Origin: Lyngbya sp. PCC 8106 | GTDB lineage: Bacteria > Cyanobacteriota > Cyanobacteriia > Cyanobacteriales > Microcoleaceae | NCBI RefSeq assembly: GCF_000169095.1 | Contig: NZ_AAVU01000020.1 | Coordinates: 58,993 to 122,992, forward strand | Direction of reading: 5' to 3' | Length of the DNA stretch: 64,000 nucleotides | In this document: positions 33,702-42,390 of the stretch, in pieces | Layout of the letters: each line of letters starts with the position of its first letter | Numbering within the stretch: position 1 is the stretch's first letter | The notes under the pieces: model-generated | Seen by the model: the letters and a program-made list of their open reading frames with translations, nothing else | Told to the model about the DNA's origin: nothing | The model's database searches: none | Made by a program: the position numbers and the translations under genes

Positions 33702-34478
33702 ATGGATGCACACCTGCAAAAATTTACTTCCCCTCAACAGATGAAGCGACCCGAATACCAGGATATGGCTTTGGGTCTGGTTGAAACTCTCAGTTTTCCC
33801 GCAATTGTGGGGACGGCTGACATGATGCTGAAGTCAGCAGGTGTTCATCTCGTTGGTTATGAAAAAATTGGTAGTGGTTACTGTACAGCGATTGTACGGG
33901 GTCGCATTGCCGATGTTCGGTTGGCTGTAGAGACGGGAACAGATACCGCTAAACAGTTTAACCAATTTGTTTCGTCTCTGGTCATTGCCCGACCCCTTCC
34001 CAATTTAGAATATGTTTTACCGATTAGTGCGCGTTTATCTCAATTAGCCAGCAGTGGCGGTCACAGTCGGTTGAGTAACCAAGCCGTGGGTCTAGTGGAA
34101 ACCCGTGGTTTTCCGGCGATGGTCGGGGCTTGTGATGCGATGCTGAAAGCGGCAGAGGTTTATTTGGCTTCCTATGAAATGATTGGGGGGGCTTTATGTA
34201 CGGCGATTATTCGCGGTTCGGTGGCGGATGTGGCGGTGGCGGTTGAGGCTGGAATGCTAGAAGCTGAACGGATTGGGGAATTAAATGCTGTGATGGTGAT
34301 TCCTCGACCTTTAGATGATTTAGAACAAACTTTGCCGTTAGCGAGTTGTTGGATAGAAGAAACACGTCAGCCTTTAACGTTACCTGTAAATGTGAAAGAA
34401 ACAGAGAAAGAAACGGTTAAATTACCCCAGTTTGAAGAACTTCCTCAATACGTCGAAGAAGAACATAATTATTTATAA
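33702..34478 (+). CDS. ccmO: carboxysome shell protein with two BMC domains
   Basis: The 258-residue protein has two BMC domains: ALGLVETLSFPAIVGTADMM with KIGSGYCTAIVRG, and AVGLVETRGFPAMVGACDAM with MIGGALCTAIIRG. CcmO is a tandem-BMC trimer needed for shell assembly. The Glu/Pro-rich tail (about 40 residues) is not part of the BMC fold. ATG 33702 is used, though the Met at 33741 is possible because the ribosome site is weak. It lies in the operon here; in many species ccmO is elsewhere. A broken Uma2 gene abuts its 3' end. Confidence 0.92.
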   Translation: MDAHLQKFTSPQQMKRPEYQDMALGLVETLSFPAIVGTADMMLKSAGVHLVGYEKIGSGYCTAIVRGRIADVRLAVETGTDTAKQFNQFVSSLVIARPLPNLEYVLPISARLSQLASSGGHSRLSNQAVGLVETRGFPAMVGACDAMLKAAEVYLASYEMIGGALCTAIIRGSVADVAVAVEAGMLEAERIGELNAVMVIPRPLDDLEQTLPLASCWIEETRQPLTLPVNVKETEKETVKLPQFEELPQYVEEEHNYL

Positions 34479-34479
34479 G

Positions 34480-34677
34480 TATCGAGATTTACGGTTAAGT
34501 TATGTGATTTGGCAAGGGAGTTATGAAACCCTAGACCGTTCTTGGTTACGTTGGATGACCCTAGAAGGGGAATTAATTCCCAATGCCCAAGAACAAGTTG
34601 TTGCAGCCCAAGAACGTGCCTAAAAACTTGCTCAACGGCTGCGAGAGTTAGGAGTTGATCCTAATGAAATTGTGTAG
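34480..34677 (+). pseudogene. C-terminal remnant of a Uma2/DUF820 nuclease-family gene
   Basis: The frame starting at the end of ccmO reads LSYVIWQGSYETLDRSWLRW, EGELIPNAQEQVVAAQERA, then TAA (34621-34623), then in the same frame KLAQRLRELGVDPNEIV and TAG. This is the recognisable tail of Uma2-type proteins, which are very abundant in cyanobacteria. The N-terminal PD-(D/E)XK-like part is missing and a nonsense codon splits the rest. Confidence 0.75.
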
Positions 34678-34770
34678 AGTTAAGGCTTTTTTACTCATTT
34701 CAACAAAATTATAATTTTGGCATGATGAGATACACCCTGATTTTGTTATAAATTTTTGAGTTTAATCGAC

Positions 34771-35844
34771 TTACAAAAACTCTTGCAAACTGGGATCTTC
34801 AGCTAACTTCTTTAACAGTTGCTTGATTTCTTGAGTTCGTTCTTTTTTGGCAACTAATGTGACATTGCCAGACCGCACAACTAACAAATCTTCAACACCC
34901 AGAGTGACAATAATTTCGTCTTCATTCTGACTAAAGAGAATAGAATCTTTCGTATCCATTCCCAGATGATGCGCTAATTCAACGTTAGAATCTTTGCTTT
35001 CATGTAACCGTCCTAAAGCATTCCAATCACCGAGATCATCCCAAGCAAATTCGACCGGGAAAACACAAGTTTTTTGGGTCTTTTCCATCAACGCATAATC
35101 AATGCTAATTTTTGATAATTCTGAATAAGCCTCTGCGCCTTTTTCTTCCAATACCTTGACTAACTCAGGAACATAAGTTCGTAATTCCTGTAACATGACT
35201 CCTGCCCGAAAGACAAAAATTCCGCCATTCCAGCTAAATTTACCCGTTGCAAGAAAGTTTTCGGCAGTTTGCAGATCGGGTTTTTCTGTAAATCGGACAA
35301 CTTTATAAGCTGGAAAATCATCAAATACCCCTAACTTTTCACCTTGTTCAATATATCCATAACCTGTCGCCGGATAACTGGGTTTTACGCCCAAAGTTAC
35401 AATCACATCTTGAGTTGCTGCTAACTGTTTTGCGGCTTTTAAAGTCTTCTCAAAAATCTCCGGTTCACCAATCCAATGATCGGCGGGAAAAAATCCAATA
35501 ACAGCATCTTCTCCATGACGACGGGCAATTTCTATTGTTGTCCAGGCGACCGCAGGGGCCGTATCTCGGCCTTCGGGTTCGGCTAAAATATTTTGTTGAG
35601 GTAATTGGGGAAGTTGTTTGTGAACCCCATCGGCTAGCATTGTCGAAGTCACTACCCACAGTCCATCCCAATCTTCAGCCAGAGAAAGCAAGCGATTTGC
35701 AGTCGTTTGTAATAGACTCTGACCACTGCCATCTAAGCTTAAAAACTGTTTGGGGCGATCTTTGCGACTTAACGGCCAAAACCGTTCACCTTTACCACCA
35801 GCGAGAATAACAGGTATCATGCGTCTCGAATTTTTGGATATCAA
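34771..35844 (-). CDS. manC: mannose-1-phosphate guanylyltransferase
   Basis: The 357-residue nucleotidyltransferase starts IPVILAGGKGERFWPLSR with the signature GxGxRxxP-like loop and KFLSL/PKQFL motif, and has FFPADHWI and VRFTEKPD, all typical of GDP-mannose pyrophosphorylase. It makes GDP-mannose for exopolysaccharide and glycans in the cytoplasm. It is the single-domain form without the C-terminal isomerase (about 470 residues in fused forms). It is alone, convergent with the ccm operon remnant. Confidence 0.88.
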   Translation of the reverse strand: MISKNSRRMIPVILAGGKGERFWPLSRKDRPKQFLSLDGSGQSLLQTTANRLLSLAEDWDGLWVVTSTMLADGVHKQLPQLPQQNILAEPEGRDTAPAVAWTTIEIARRHGEDAVIGFFPADHWIGEPEIFEKTLKAAKQLAATQDVIVTLGVKPSYPATGYGYIEQGEKLGVFDDFPAYKVVRFTEKPDLQTAENFLATGKFSWNGGIFVFRAGVMLQELRTYVPELVKVLEEKGAEAYSELSKISIDYALMEKTQKTCVFPVEFAWDDLGDWNALGRLHESKDSNVELAHHLGMDTKDSILFSQNEDEIIVTLGVEDLLVVRSGNVTLVAKKERTQEIKQLLKKLAEDPSLQEFL

Positions 35845-36075
35845 TAATTCAATCTTAATTTGTTCGTTGTCTGTTGTCAGTTATTTGAGAATGAGTACAG
35901 TCTCAATGGCTGAGTTTTTGTCCCTTCTGGCTTTCCCAGTTGTCTCTGTGTCACTTTTCTGGAAAATTTCAAGCGGTTAATATTTTTTTCTGTTAACTTT
36001 GCTACATTTTGGCTGCAATCATGGCAAAGTGTAATTAGAGATTCTCAACACACTCATCAGTTGGAGAGATTAACC

Positions 36076-36300
36076 ATGAGTCTGCAAGAACAAGCCCGGG
36101 AGTCGATGGCCAAAGAACGTCAACATGACGAACACCTCCATGAATCGATGTTAAATCGCGCCCACGAGGAAGTTGATCACCATGTTGAAGGGGAAACCAA
36201 CGAACAAGCCCGGGAGTTGACAGCCAAAGAACGTCAACATGAACATCACTTACAGGAGTCTATGTTGGAACGTAGCACTGAACAAATAGAGCATTCTTAA
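36076..36300 (+). CDS. His/Glu-rich small protein with internal duplication
   Basis: ATG 36076 after GGAGAG is preferred to the upstream start. The 74-residue protein consists of two similar ~33-residue repeats: QEQARESMAKERQHDEHLHE then SMLNRAHEE, and NEQARELTAKERQHEHHLQE then SMLERSTE. It is very hydrophilic, His-, Glu- and Gln-rich, predicted helical or disordered. Metal binding or a structural role is possible; I do not recognise a family and find no partner gene nearby. Confidence 0.65.
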   Translation: MSLQEQARESMAKERQHDEHLHESMLNRAHEEVDHHVEGETNEQARELTAKERQHEHHLQESMLERSTEQIEHS

Positions 36301-36504
36301 TCTGTTCAGCCGATCAGATGATATCCTATCTATAATAGACATTCAGTACCAAGTTAATTTGATTTTGGTACTATTTTTTATGATTTTTTTTGAAGATTTA
36401 ATCCGATTGAAAAAGAGATGATCATTAGGGCTTCATGTTCTGATTTATAAATAGTCGAGCTAACGCTAGGATTGATTCATGATTAACTGGGATATTATTC
36501 AAAT

Positions 36505-38244
36505 ATGTCTCTCTTTCAATCTGTTTTTGAAATTACAACTTTAGGATACCTATCCTTGTCTGAACCCTCTATTTATTCTAGCTTATATCCGAGCAATTTT
36601 CAACCCCTTAGAACAGCGAATATTTGGAGTTCGGACTCTAGAGAAATGGACGTTAAACCTCAACTCTATAAATTTTCATCATTAGCCCAATATGATCCTT
36701 CAGAATCGATAGAACCTGAACCTGAACTCGAACCTGAAACCATTAAAATTTTCGTTCGTCAAATTGAGGTGACAGGAAGTACAGTCTTTAACGCAGAAGA
36801 TTTTGATCCGATTGTTAAATCTTTTGAAGGTCGAGAACTCACAATTGAAGAATTACGAGAAGTCGCAGATGAAATTACTCAACTGTATATTAATCGAGGA
36901 TATATTACTTCTATTGCTAGACCTGTTTCTCAAACAATAGAAAATGGTGTGATCGAAATTCGGATTACAGAAGGTCGATTATCTAATATTGAAATCGAAG
37001 GAACAAGACGGTTAAATTCAAGTTATATTCGCAGTCGAATTGAATTGGGTGCCGATGTTCCCTTAAATGTTCAGAAATTAGAGGATCAATTACGGTTACT
37101 GAGAATCAATCCTTTATTTAATAACGTTGAAGCCAGTTTACGTCCCGGTGGAGAAGTTGGAGAAAGTATTTTAATTGTCCGAGTTGAGGAAGCTAGACGA
37201 TTTTATGGAGGGATCAATATTGATAATTATTCGCCTCCGAGTGTTGGTGGTGAACGAACAGGAATTAGTTTAGGATTTCAGAATGTGACTGGACTGGGAG
37301 ATGAAGTTTCAGGTTCCTATTCTCGTTCAACCACAGGAGGAACAGATGTTTATGATTTTGCTTATCGAGTTCCGATTAATGCTAAAGACGGCACAATTTT
37401 ATTACGAGTTTCTCCTAACCGAAATCGAGTCACGCAAGATCCTTTTGAGGAACTGGATATTCGCGGAACTCAAGCCCGTTATGAATTAGCGTATCGTCAA
37501 CCGATTATTAGAAATCCCCGAGAAGAATTAGCATTTTCGTTAAGTTTTGCAATTCAAAATGGTCAGACTTTTGTGTTTGAAGATGTACCGCGACCCTTTG
37601 TTATTGGCCCTGATGAAGATGGAAATAGCCGAACTCGGGTGATTAAACTAGGTCAAGATTATCTCAAACGAGACTCAGAAGGATCTTGGTCTTTGCGATC
37701 GCAATTTAATTTTGGGATTGATGTTTTTGAGGCGACAGTGAATGATTCTCCAATTCCAGATAGTCGATTTTTTAGTTGGTTAGGACAAGTACAACGAGTT
37801 CAACTTGTTGATCAAAATAACTTGATTATTGTTCGAGGCGATCTTCAACTTTCGGCGGATAGTTTACTTCCGGCTGAACAGTTTGTGATTGGGGGTGGAA
37901 AATCGGTTCGAGGTTATCGACAAAATTTGCGTACAGGGGATAATGGATTTCGTTTTTCCATAGAAGATCGGATTACAGTAAAACGAAATTCTGCGGGTGA
38001 TCCGATCATGCAAATTTCACCTTTTTGAGATGGGTTCAGTTTGGATCAAGTTGATAATCCGAATAAATTACCTCGTCAAACTTTTTTAGTGAGTACAGGT
38101 TTTGGGTTTTTATGGGACCCCTTTTTCGGATTAGATGGACTGAGTTTAAGACTTGACTATGGTTTTCCTTTAGTGGATTTCCGAGATCGAGGGGATAATA
38201 TTCAAGATGATGGAATTTATTTTAGCATTAATTATCGATTTTAA
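36505..38244 (+). pseudogene. two-partner-secretion transporter (TpsB/ShlB family) with in-frame TGA
   Basis: The 580-codon frame carries two POTRA-like segments (IKIFVRQIEVTGSTVFNAED, LSNIEIEGTRRLNSSYIRSR), then a beta-barrel with FIGGGKSVRGYRQ-like (FVIGGGKSVRGYRQNLRTGD) and the closing LDYGFPLVDFRDRGDN / YFSINYRF. TGA at codon 508 (38026-38028) interrupts it after QISPF; coding continues in frame (DGFSLDQVDNPN). Without the last strands the barrel cannot close, so it is probably inactive. No clear signal peptide is seen at the N-terminus, suggesting further damage there. The TpsA partner is the gene at 42391-45213. Confidence 0.8.
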
Positions 38245-38370
38245 AGGTAAACTTAGAGTCAGAATAAGTTGGAACCAAATAAACGCATAAAAAAAGGCGT
38301 GTAAACACCTCTATTTTCAATAAAATCTTAGATTAAATCCTGTGGAATTTTAAGTGAGATCCTGCTACCT

Positions 38371-38943
38371 TTATCTTTCTGTTCCTGCGTTTAACTGAAC
38401 TCTTTTGATTGAACCCTCGACATAAATCGCATCCTGCATATTGACTACATTAGTCGGGTCACTACAATGGACAATCAATTTCCAGTTATAGCTTTGATTA
38501 ACTTCTAATTCGCTTAAGTTTGATGGTAAATTTATCTGAACTTCAGGAGATAATTGATTCGCCGCAAGCTGAGTTTCATAAATCATTTCTCTCTCGGCAT
38601 TATCTGCTACTAAAATAAATTCAACCGAGTGAAATGTTGTGGATGCAAACGGAATCTCAAACTGAAAATGGGGATGTCCTTCTGCGGTTTCTTGAGGAAT
38701 ATAAGCGAGTAAGTCTTGTGAATTAATTCCCGATGTACAACTTCCTCTACTGGCTTGTCCGGTTTGAACACCAGGCTGACCTCTATCGGTATAACTGGTT
38801 TTAGACTTATCAGCTTTAGTCATCGCTTTGATCTGATCATGAGGAGAAGATTCTGCTAAAGCTAAAGTGCTAGAACCCAGTAACATTCCTACACAAAGAA
38901 AGGCGGATATCAGGTGTCGATGCTGAAAATTTTGAGAATTCAT
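38371..38943 (-). CDS. DUF928-family exported protein
   Basis: The 190-residue protein has a signal peptide (HLISAFLCVGMLLGSSTLALA), then the DUF928 signature DRGQPGVQTGQASRGSC, and beta-rich sequence ending VEGSIKRVQLN. Full-length members are about 240-260 residues and continue with helices; this one ends early at NAGTER, so a C-terminal truncation is likely. DUF928 genes commonly sit beside CHAT-CHASE2 and two-partner-secretion genes in filamentous cyanobacteria, as here. It should be periplasmic; the function is unknown. Confidence 0.75.
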   Translation of the reverse strand: MNSQNFQHRHLISAFLCVGMLLGSSTLALAESSPHDQIKAMTKADKSKTSYTDRGQPGVQTGQASRGSCTSGINSQDLLAYIPQETAEGHPHFQFEIPFASTTFHSVEFILVADNAEREMIYETQLAANQLSPEVQINLPSNLSELEVNQSYNWKLIVHCSDPTNVVNMQDAIYVEGSIKRVQLNAGTER

Positions 38944-39555
38944 AAGTGGGACTCCAAATCAAAGTCTTCTGTTTGGATAACGAAATCTTGAGTGTGGTCG
39001 AGAACTTTAGGTCTGAGTGTTCTTTAGGGGGTTTAAGAGTTCTTTCTAGGAATATGTACCCGATCAGGAGAATGGTAACATAATGTAATAGAGGGTTAAA
39101 GTTTTGTCAACAAATCAACTTTAATTTTAAATGTTAATTTGCCAATTCAGTCAACTCGCTTTACTCCCCTAATCTTTCATAGGTTGGAGTTGTTGAGTTT
39201 ATGCAGTCACAGGAAAGAACCTAAGCCAGATGATCCTAAACTTAGACTGTGTAGCGATATCTTGATAATTCAACAATATTTATTTTAAATAAAAAACCTG
39301 ATTGTGGGATTTGAAAGCGGATTTTGGGGTCAATCTGTACTTCTATTTGTTCAAAAAATTCGAGTGTTGTCGTCAAAATGAGTGACTTGACAAATCAATG
39401 AACTCTATCAACTCTAAATTGAACCTAAGTTATACATTGAAGACTGAGAAGCTGTTTTTCTCCTCAACCCCCGAATTTGAATTTTTGTAAAAAAAAGTGC
39501 ATAAGCCGATAGGTTTCAGTCTATGAACCATATAGGATAACTTGGACTACAGATT
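38944..39555. other. non-coding stretch
   Basis: About 610 bp, AT-rich, without a convincing gene, hairpin or repeat. Confidence 0.5.
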
Positions 39556-39753
39556 ATGAAACTGGGTGAAATTTTATTAAAGAAGAAGCTGATTTCTTCG
39601 ACTCAACTCGAACAAGCCCTGAACCTTCAGTGTTTGTATTCCGAAAAATTGGGTGAATTGCTGATCAATAAAGGTTGGCTTCAGTCCCACGACCTCGACA
39701 AAGCCTTGCGTGAACAGTATTGGCGACAACAGGGTTTTTGGGTGATCGATTAA
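39556..39753 (+). CDS. MshEN/GspE-N-like small protein
   Basis: The 65-residue protein reads MKLGEILLKKKLISSTQLEQ, then LNLQCLYSEKLGELLINKGW. The paired L-G-E-x-L and I-x-x-x-Q-L helices are the MshEN_N fold that in larger proteins binds c-di-GMP. Only one MshEN half is present. Its stop overlaps the convergent stop of the CHAT-CHASE2 gene by four bases (TTAA). Confidence 0.6.
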   Translation: MKLGEILLKKKLISSTQLEQALNLQCLYSEKLGELLINKGWLQSHDLDKALREQYWRQQGFWVID

Positions 39754-42101
39754 TTTTGAGGTTTAAATAGTCGGCGAATTATCATAATCAGGGTAACGGT
39801 GGAAATAAAAGCGATCGCAGAGGGAATTAAAGGTATCCAACCGCCAGAAATCCACAAAATAATGAAGCAACTACTATACATAAAAATTAAACTTCCCAGA
39901 ATTGCAAACATCAATTTCTTTGGTGAGTTTAACATCCAAACTTCAAGCGCCGCTAAACCAGACCAACCAACAATCCAAACTAATTCAATCCATTCAGGCC
40001 ACCACCAAATTAAAGGGCGTTTATCCTTAACTGCACTAATAATTTGACTAACCATGTGGGCTTGAATAACCACACCGGGAATATCTGGAAAATACCTTTG
40101 ACTATAGGGTGTGCGATGGAAATCTTTAAAGGTTTTATCCGTCGTTCCGATCAAAACAATTCGGTCTTTCACTAATTCTGAAGTGAGCCGATTTTCGACT
40201 AAAACCTCTGCTAAAGTTAATCGGGGTGCTATCTGCTTTCCTGCACGATAATTAATCAAAAATTGATATCCTCTAGCATCTATAGATCGATATCCACCAG
40301 AATTTGTTTCTACAGGCTGAAAAATTGCCTCTCCAATTTTGACATTTCCTGATTTTGTCACTTCATCAGTTATTTCTTCATCGGCTAAATAACGCAACGC
40401 CAAACGAAAATTCAGCGAAGTATCAACTTGACATAAAGAATATTGAGGAGAAGCTTGACCAATCAATTGACGTCGGATAATATTATCAGAATCAATTGCT
40501 GTATTACTAAATCCTACTCGTTCTCTTAAATTGTCTTGGGGGATTTCTTTTGGGGCGGCAATTCCCGGGTCATTTGCATCTTCTCCAATTTTACACACTC
40601 CCATTAACCGATCTAAACCTTGCCAATAATTAATCAATGTTTTAGACTCAGATTCAGTCGGCATTTCTCGGTAGATATCTAACCCAATTGCACGGGGTTG
40701 ATATTGCATTAGCTTTTCAATTAATTGTTCTAAAGCACGATTAGAAAGTGAAGTAGCTTGACGTTCTTTTGGGGGTTGACTTTGTACATCTGCCCCGGTA
40801 ATTGTAATTAATAATAGCCGCGAATCCATTCCCTCATCAGGACGCAATCGCATGAGTTGATCAAAAGCTTTGAGTTCAAGGGGTTGTAAAAAACCCAAAA
40901 ATCGTATTATAATTACTAATAAACTTACCGTTAAACTTACGCCAGTCAGTAAAATTTGCGGAGAGATATTAACTTTTGGTGGAACTTTTTCTGGTTTGAT
41001 TCCATCTCGTAATTGTGACCAACTGGGTGCTATTGTTGCCGGATTTTGACAGATAACAGGCAACCAACAAGCACAGGGAAATTGTGTCTCTAAACCTTCT
41101 AACTTTTCTCGGGCTTCTCGCACCGAAAGATAAAAGGATTTTCCACTCGCAAAGGTCGGTAAAAAGTGAGTTAAAAAGGCTTGGGCAACCCCATCCGGAA
41201 CCGATTCTCGCATCACAATTAATTGGGGAATTTGTAAATCAGCCAGTTGACGGGCTAATCCTAAACCATCACAAGAGTTGAAAATAGCGAGTTGTAATCC
41301 TTGTCTAATTGCTGCTTTGAGTGCATTTTTGAGTTGTTCAATAGAAATTGATTCTTGAGGATTTATTTCTAGTTTACCTGTTGTATCTCCGGCTTGAGAA
41401 AAACTATGTCCGGCAAAAAAGAGAACATCCCATCCCTGTTCATCCCATAGCCAACGATCTAATTCTGAACGTTGAGGTTCGACTAAAAACACTGTTTCAG
41501 TTTGGGGAAGTTGTTGTAAAACTTGGCGATCTGTTTGAACATCAATCCCTTGACTATTCCCTAAAATTGCTAATAGTCTAACTTTCTTTTTTCGAGAACG
41601 AGGTTTAGGAATGGGCGGTTGAAATTGTTGAATACTTAACGCTAATTCGGCATCTGGATAGTCAATAAAAAAGTTCCATAAATGCCAAGGAAGACGTCGG
41701 AGTTGTGTATCTTCTGTTTGAATAATAATCCGAATTTGTTGTTCGGGAGTCAGATAGGTTCGCATCTGGCGTTCAATTCTACCGAATGAACCTGAGTTCA
41801 ACCATTGATTTAAACCTGTTCTTAACTGCTGACAAATTTCCTTAAATTCTGCTTCCGAAACTTGAGTAACTTCCTCATCTTCAAACTCAATTTCTGATTG
41901 TCGCCACCCACAAGCGTCATACATCATCGGATATAATAAACGCCATTTTTGATAAAGTTCTAAAAGTTCTAAAGCAGGGGGTAAACTTCCTGTCCATTGA
42001 GTTTTGAGGCTGCGATTACTTTCCCACAACTGAGCCACAACCGTTGAAAAACCACTTTGACAGCTTCCTTCACTAAAGTTAATAACAACAGATTGATTCA
42101 C
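39750..42101 (-). CDS. CHAT-CHASE2 membrane protein
   Basis: The 783-residue protein (GTG start) has an N-terminal region followed by a CHAT caspase-like domain with the catalytic pair His232 (FFAGHS) and Cys277 (FNSCDG), a membrane helix near residue 390, an extracytoplasmic CHASE2 sensory domain (QLMRLRPDEGMDSRLLLITI, PRAIGLDIYR, RVGFSNTAIDSD, DRIVLIGTTDKTFKDFH), then three C-terminal membrane helices. A peptidase whose activity is controlled by an external signal is a reasonable reading. It belongs to the local DUF928/TpsB/TpsA group. Confidence 0.85.
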   Translation of the reverse strand: MNQSVVINFSEGSCQSGFSTVVAQLWESNRSLKTQWTGSLPPALELLELYQKWRLLYPMMYDACGWRQSEIEFEDEEVTQVSEAEFKEICQQLRTGLNQWLNSGSFGRIERQMRTYLTPEQQIRIIIQTEDTQLRRLPWHLWNFFIDYPDAELALSIQQFQPPIPKPRSRKKKVRLLAILGNSQGIDVQTDRQVLQQLPQTETVFLVEPQRSELDRWLWDEQGWDVLFFAGHSFSQAGDTTGKLEINPQESISIEQLKNALKAAIRQGLQLAIFNSCDGLGLARQLADLQIPQLIVMRESVPDGVAQAFLTHFLPTFASGKSFYLSVREAREKLEGLETQFPCACWLPVICQNPATIAPSWSQLRDGIKPEKVPPKVNISPQILLTGVSLTVSLLVIIIRFLGFLQPLELKAFDQLMRLRPDEGMDSRLLLITITGADVQSQPPKERQATSLSNRALEQLIEKLMQYQPRAIGLDIYREMPTESESKTLINYWQGLDRLMGVCKIGEDANDPGIAAPKEIPQDNLRERVGFSNTAIDSDNIIRRQLIGQASPQYSLCQVDTSLNFRLALRYLADEEITDEVTKSGNVKIGEAIFQPVETNSGGYRSIDARGYQFLINYRAGKQIAPRLTLAEVLVENRLTSELVKDRIVLIGTTDKTFKDFHRTPYSQRYFPDIPGVVIQAHMVSQIISAVKDKRPLIWWWPEWIELVWIVGWSGLAALEVWMLNSPKKLMFAILGSLIFMYSSCFIILWISGGWIPLIPSAIAFISTVTLIMIIRRLFKPQN

Positions 42102-42390
42102 GTTTTTTCCAGCGTTTTAATTCTAAATTATTGATTCTATTTCTGGGTTTAACGGGTCAGGCAACTGAGAGGGGTTTAGTGAGTTGAAGTGACTTGACAA
42201 CTAACGACACAATTCGCCAAGATCGTTACAGACTCGCAAAATTAAGTTATTTCTAGGTTAGCAGGTAAATAGAATGTTTACATCTATTATTACGGTTGAT
42301 TTCACAAAACTATGCACATCTCCTCAAAGTAAGCAACTTTACTTATTCATTAATAATTAAGTACAAAAAATATCAAATAGCTTTGATGAT

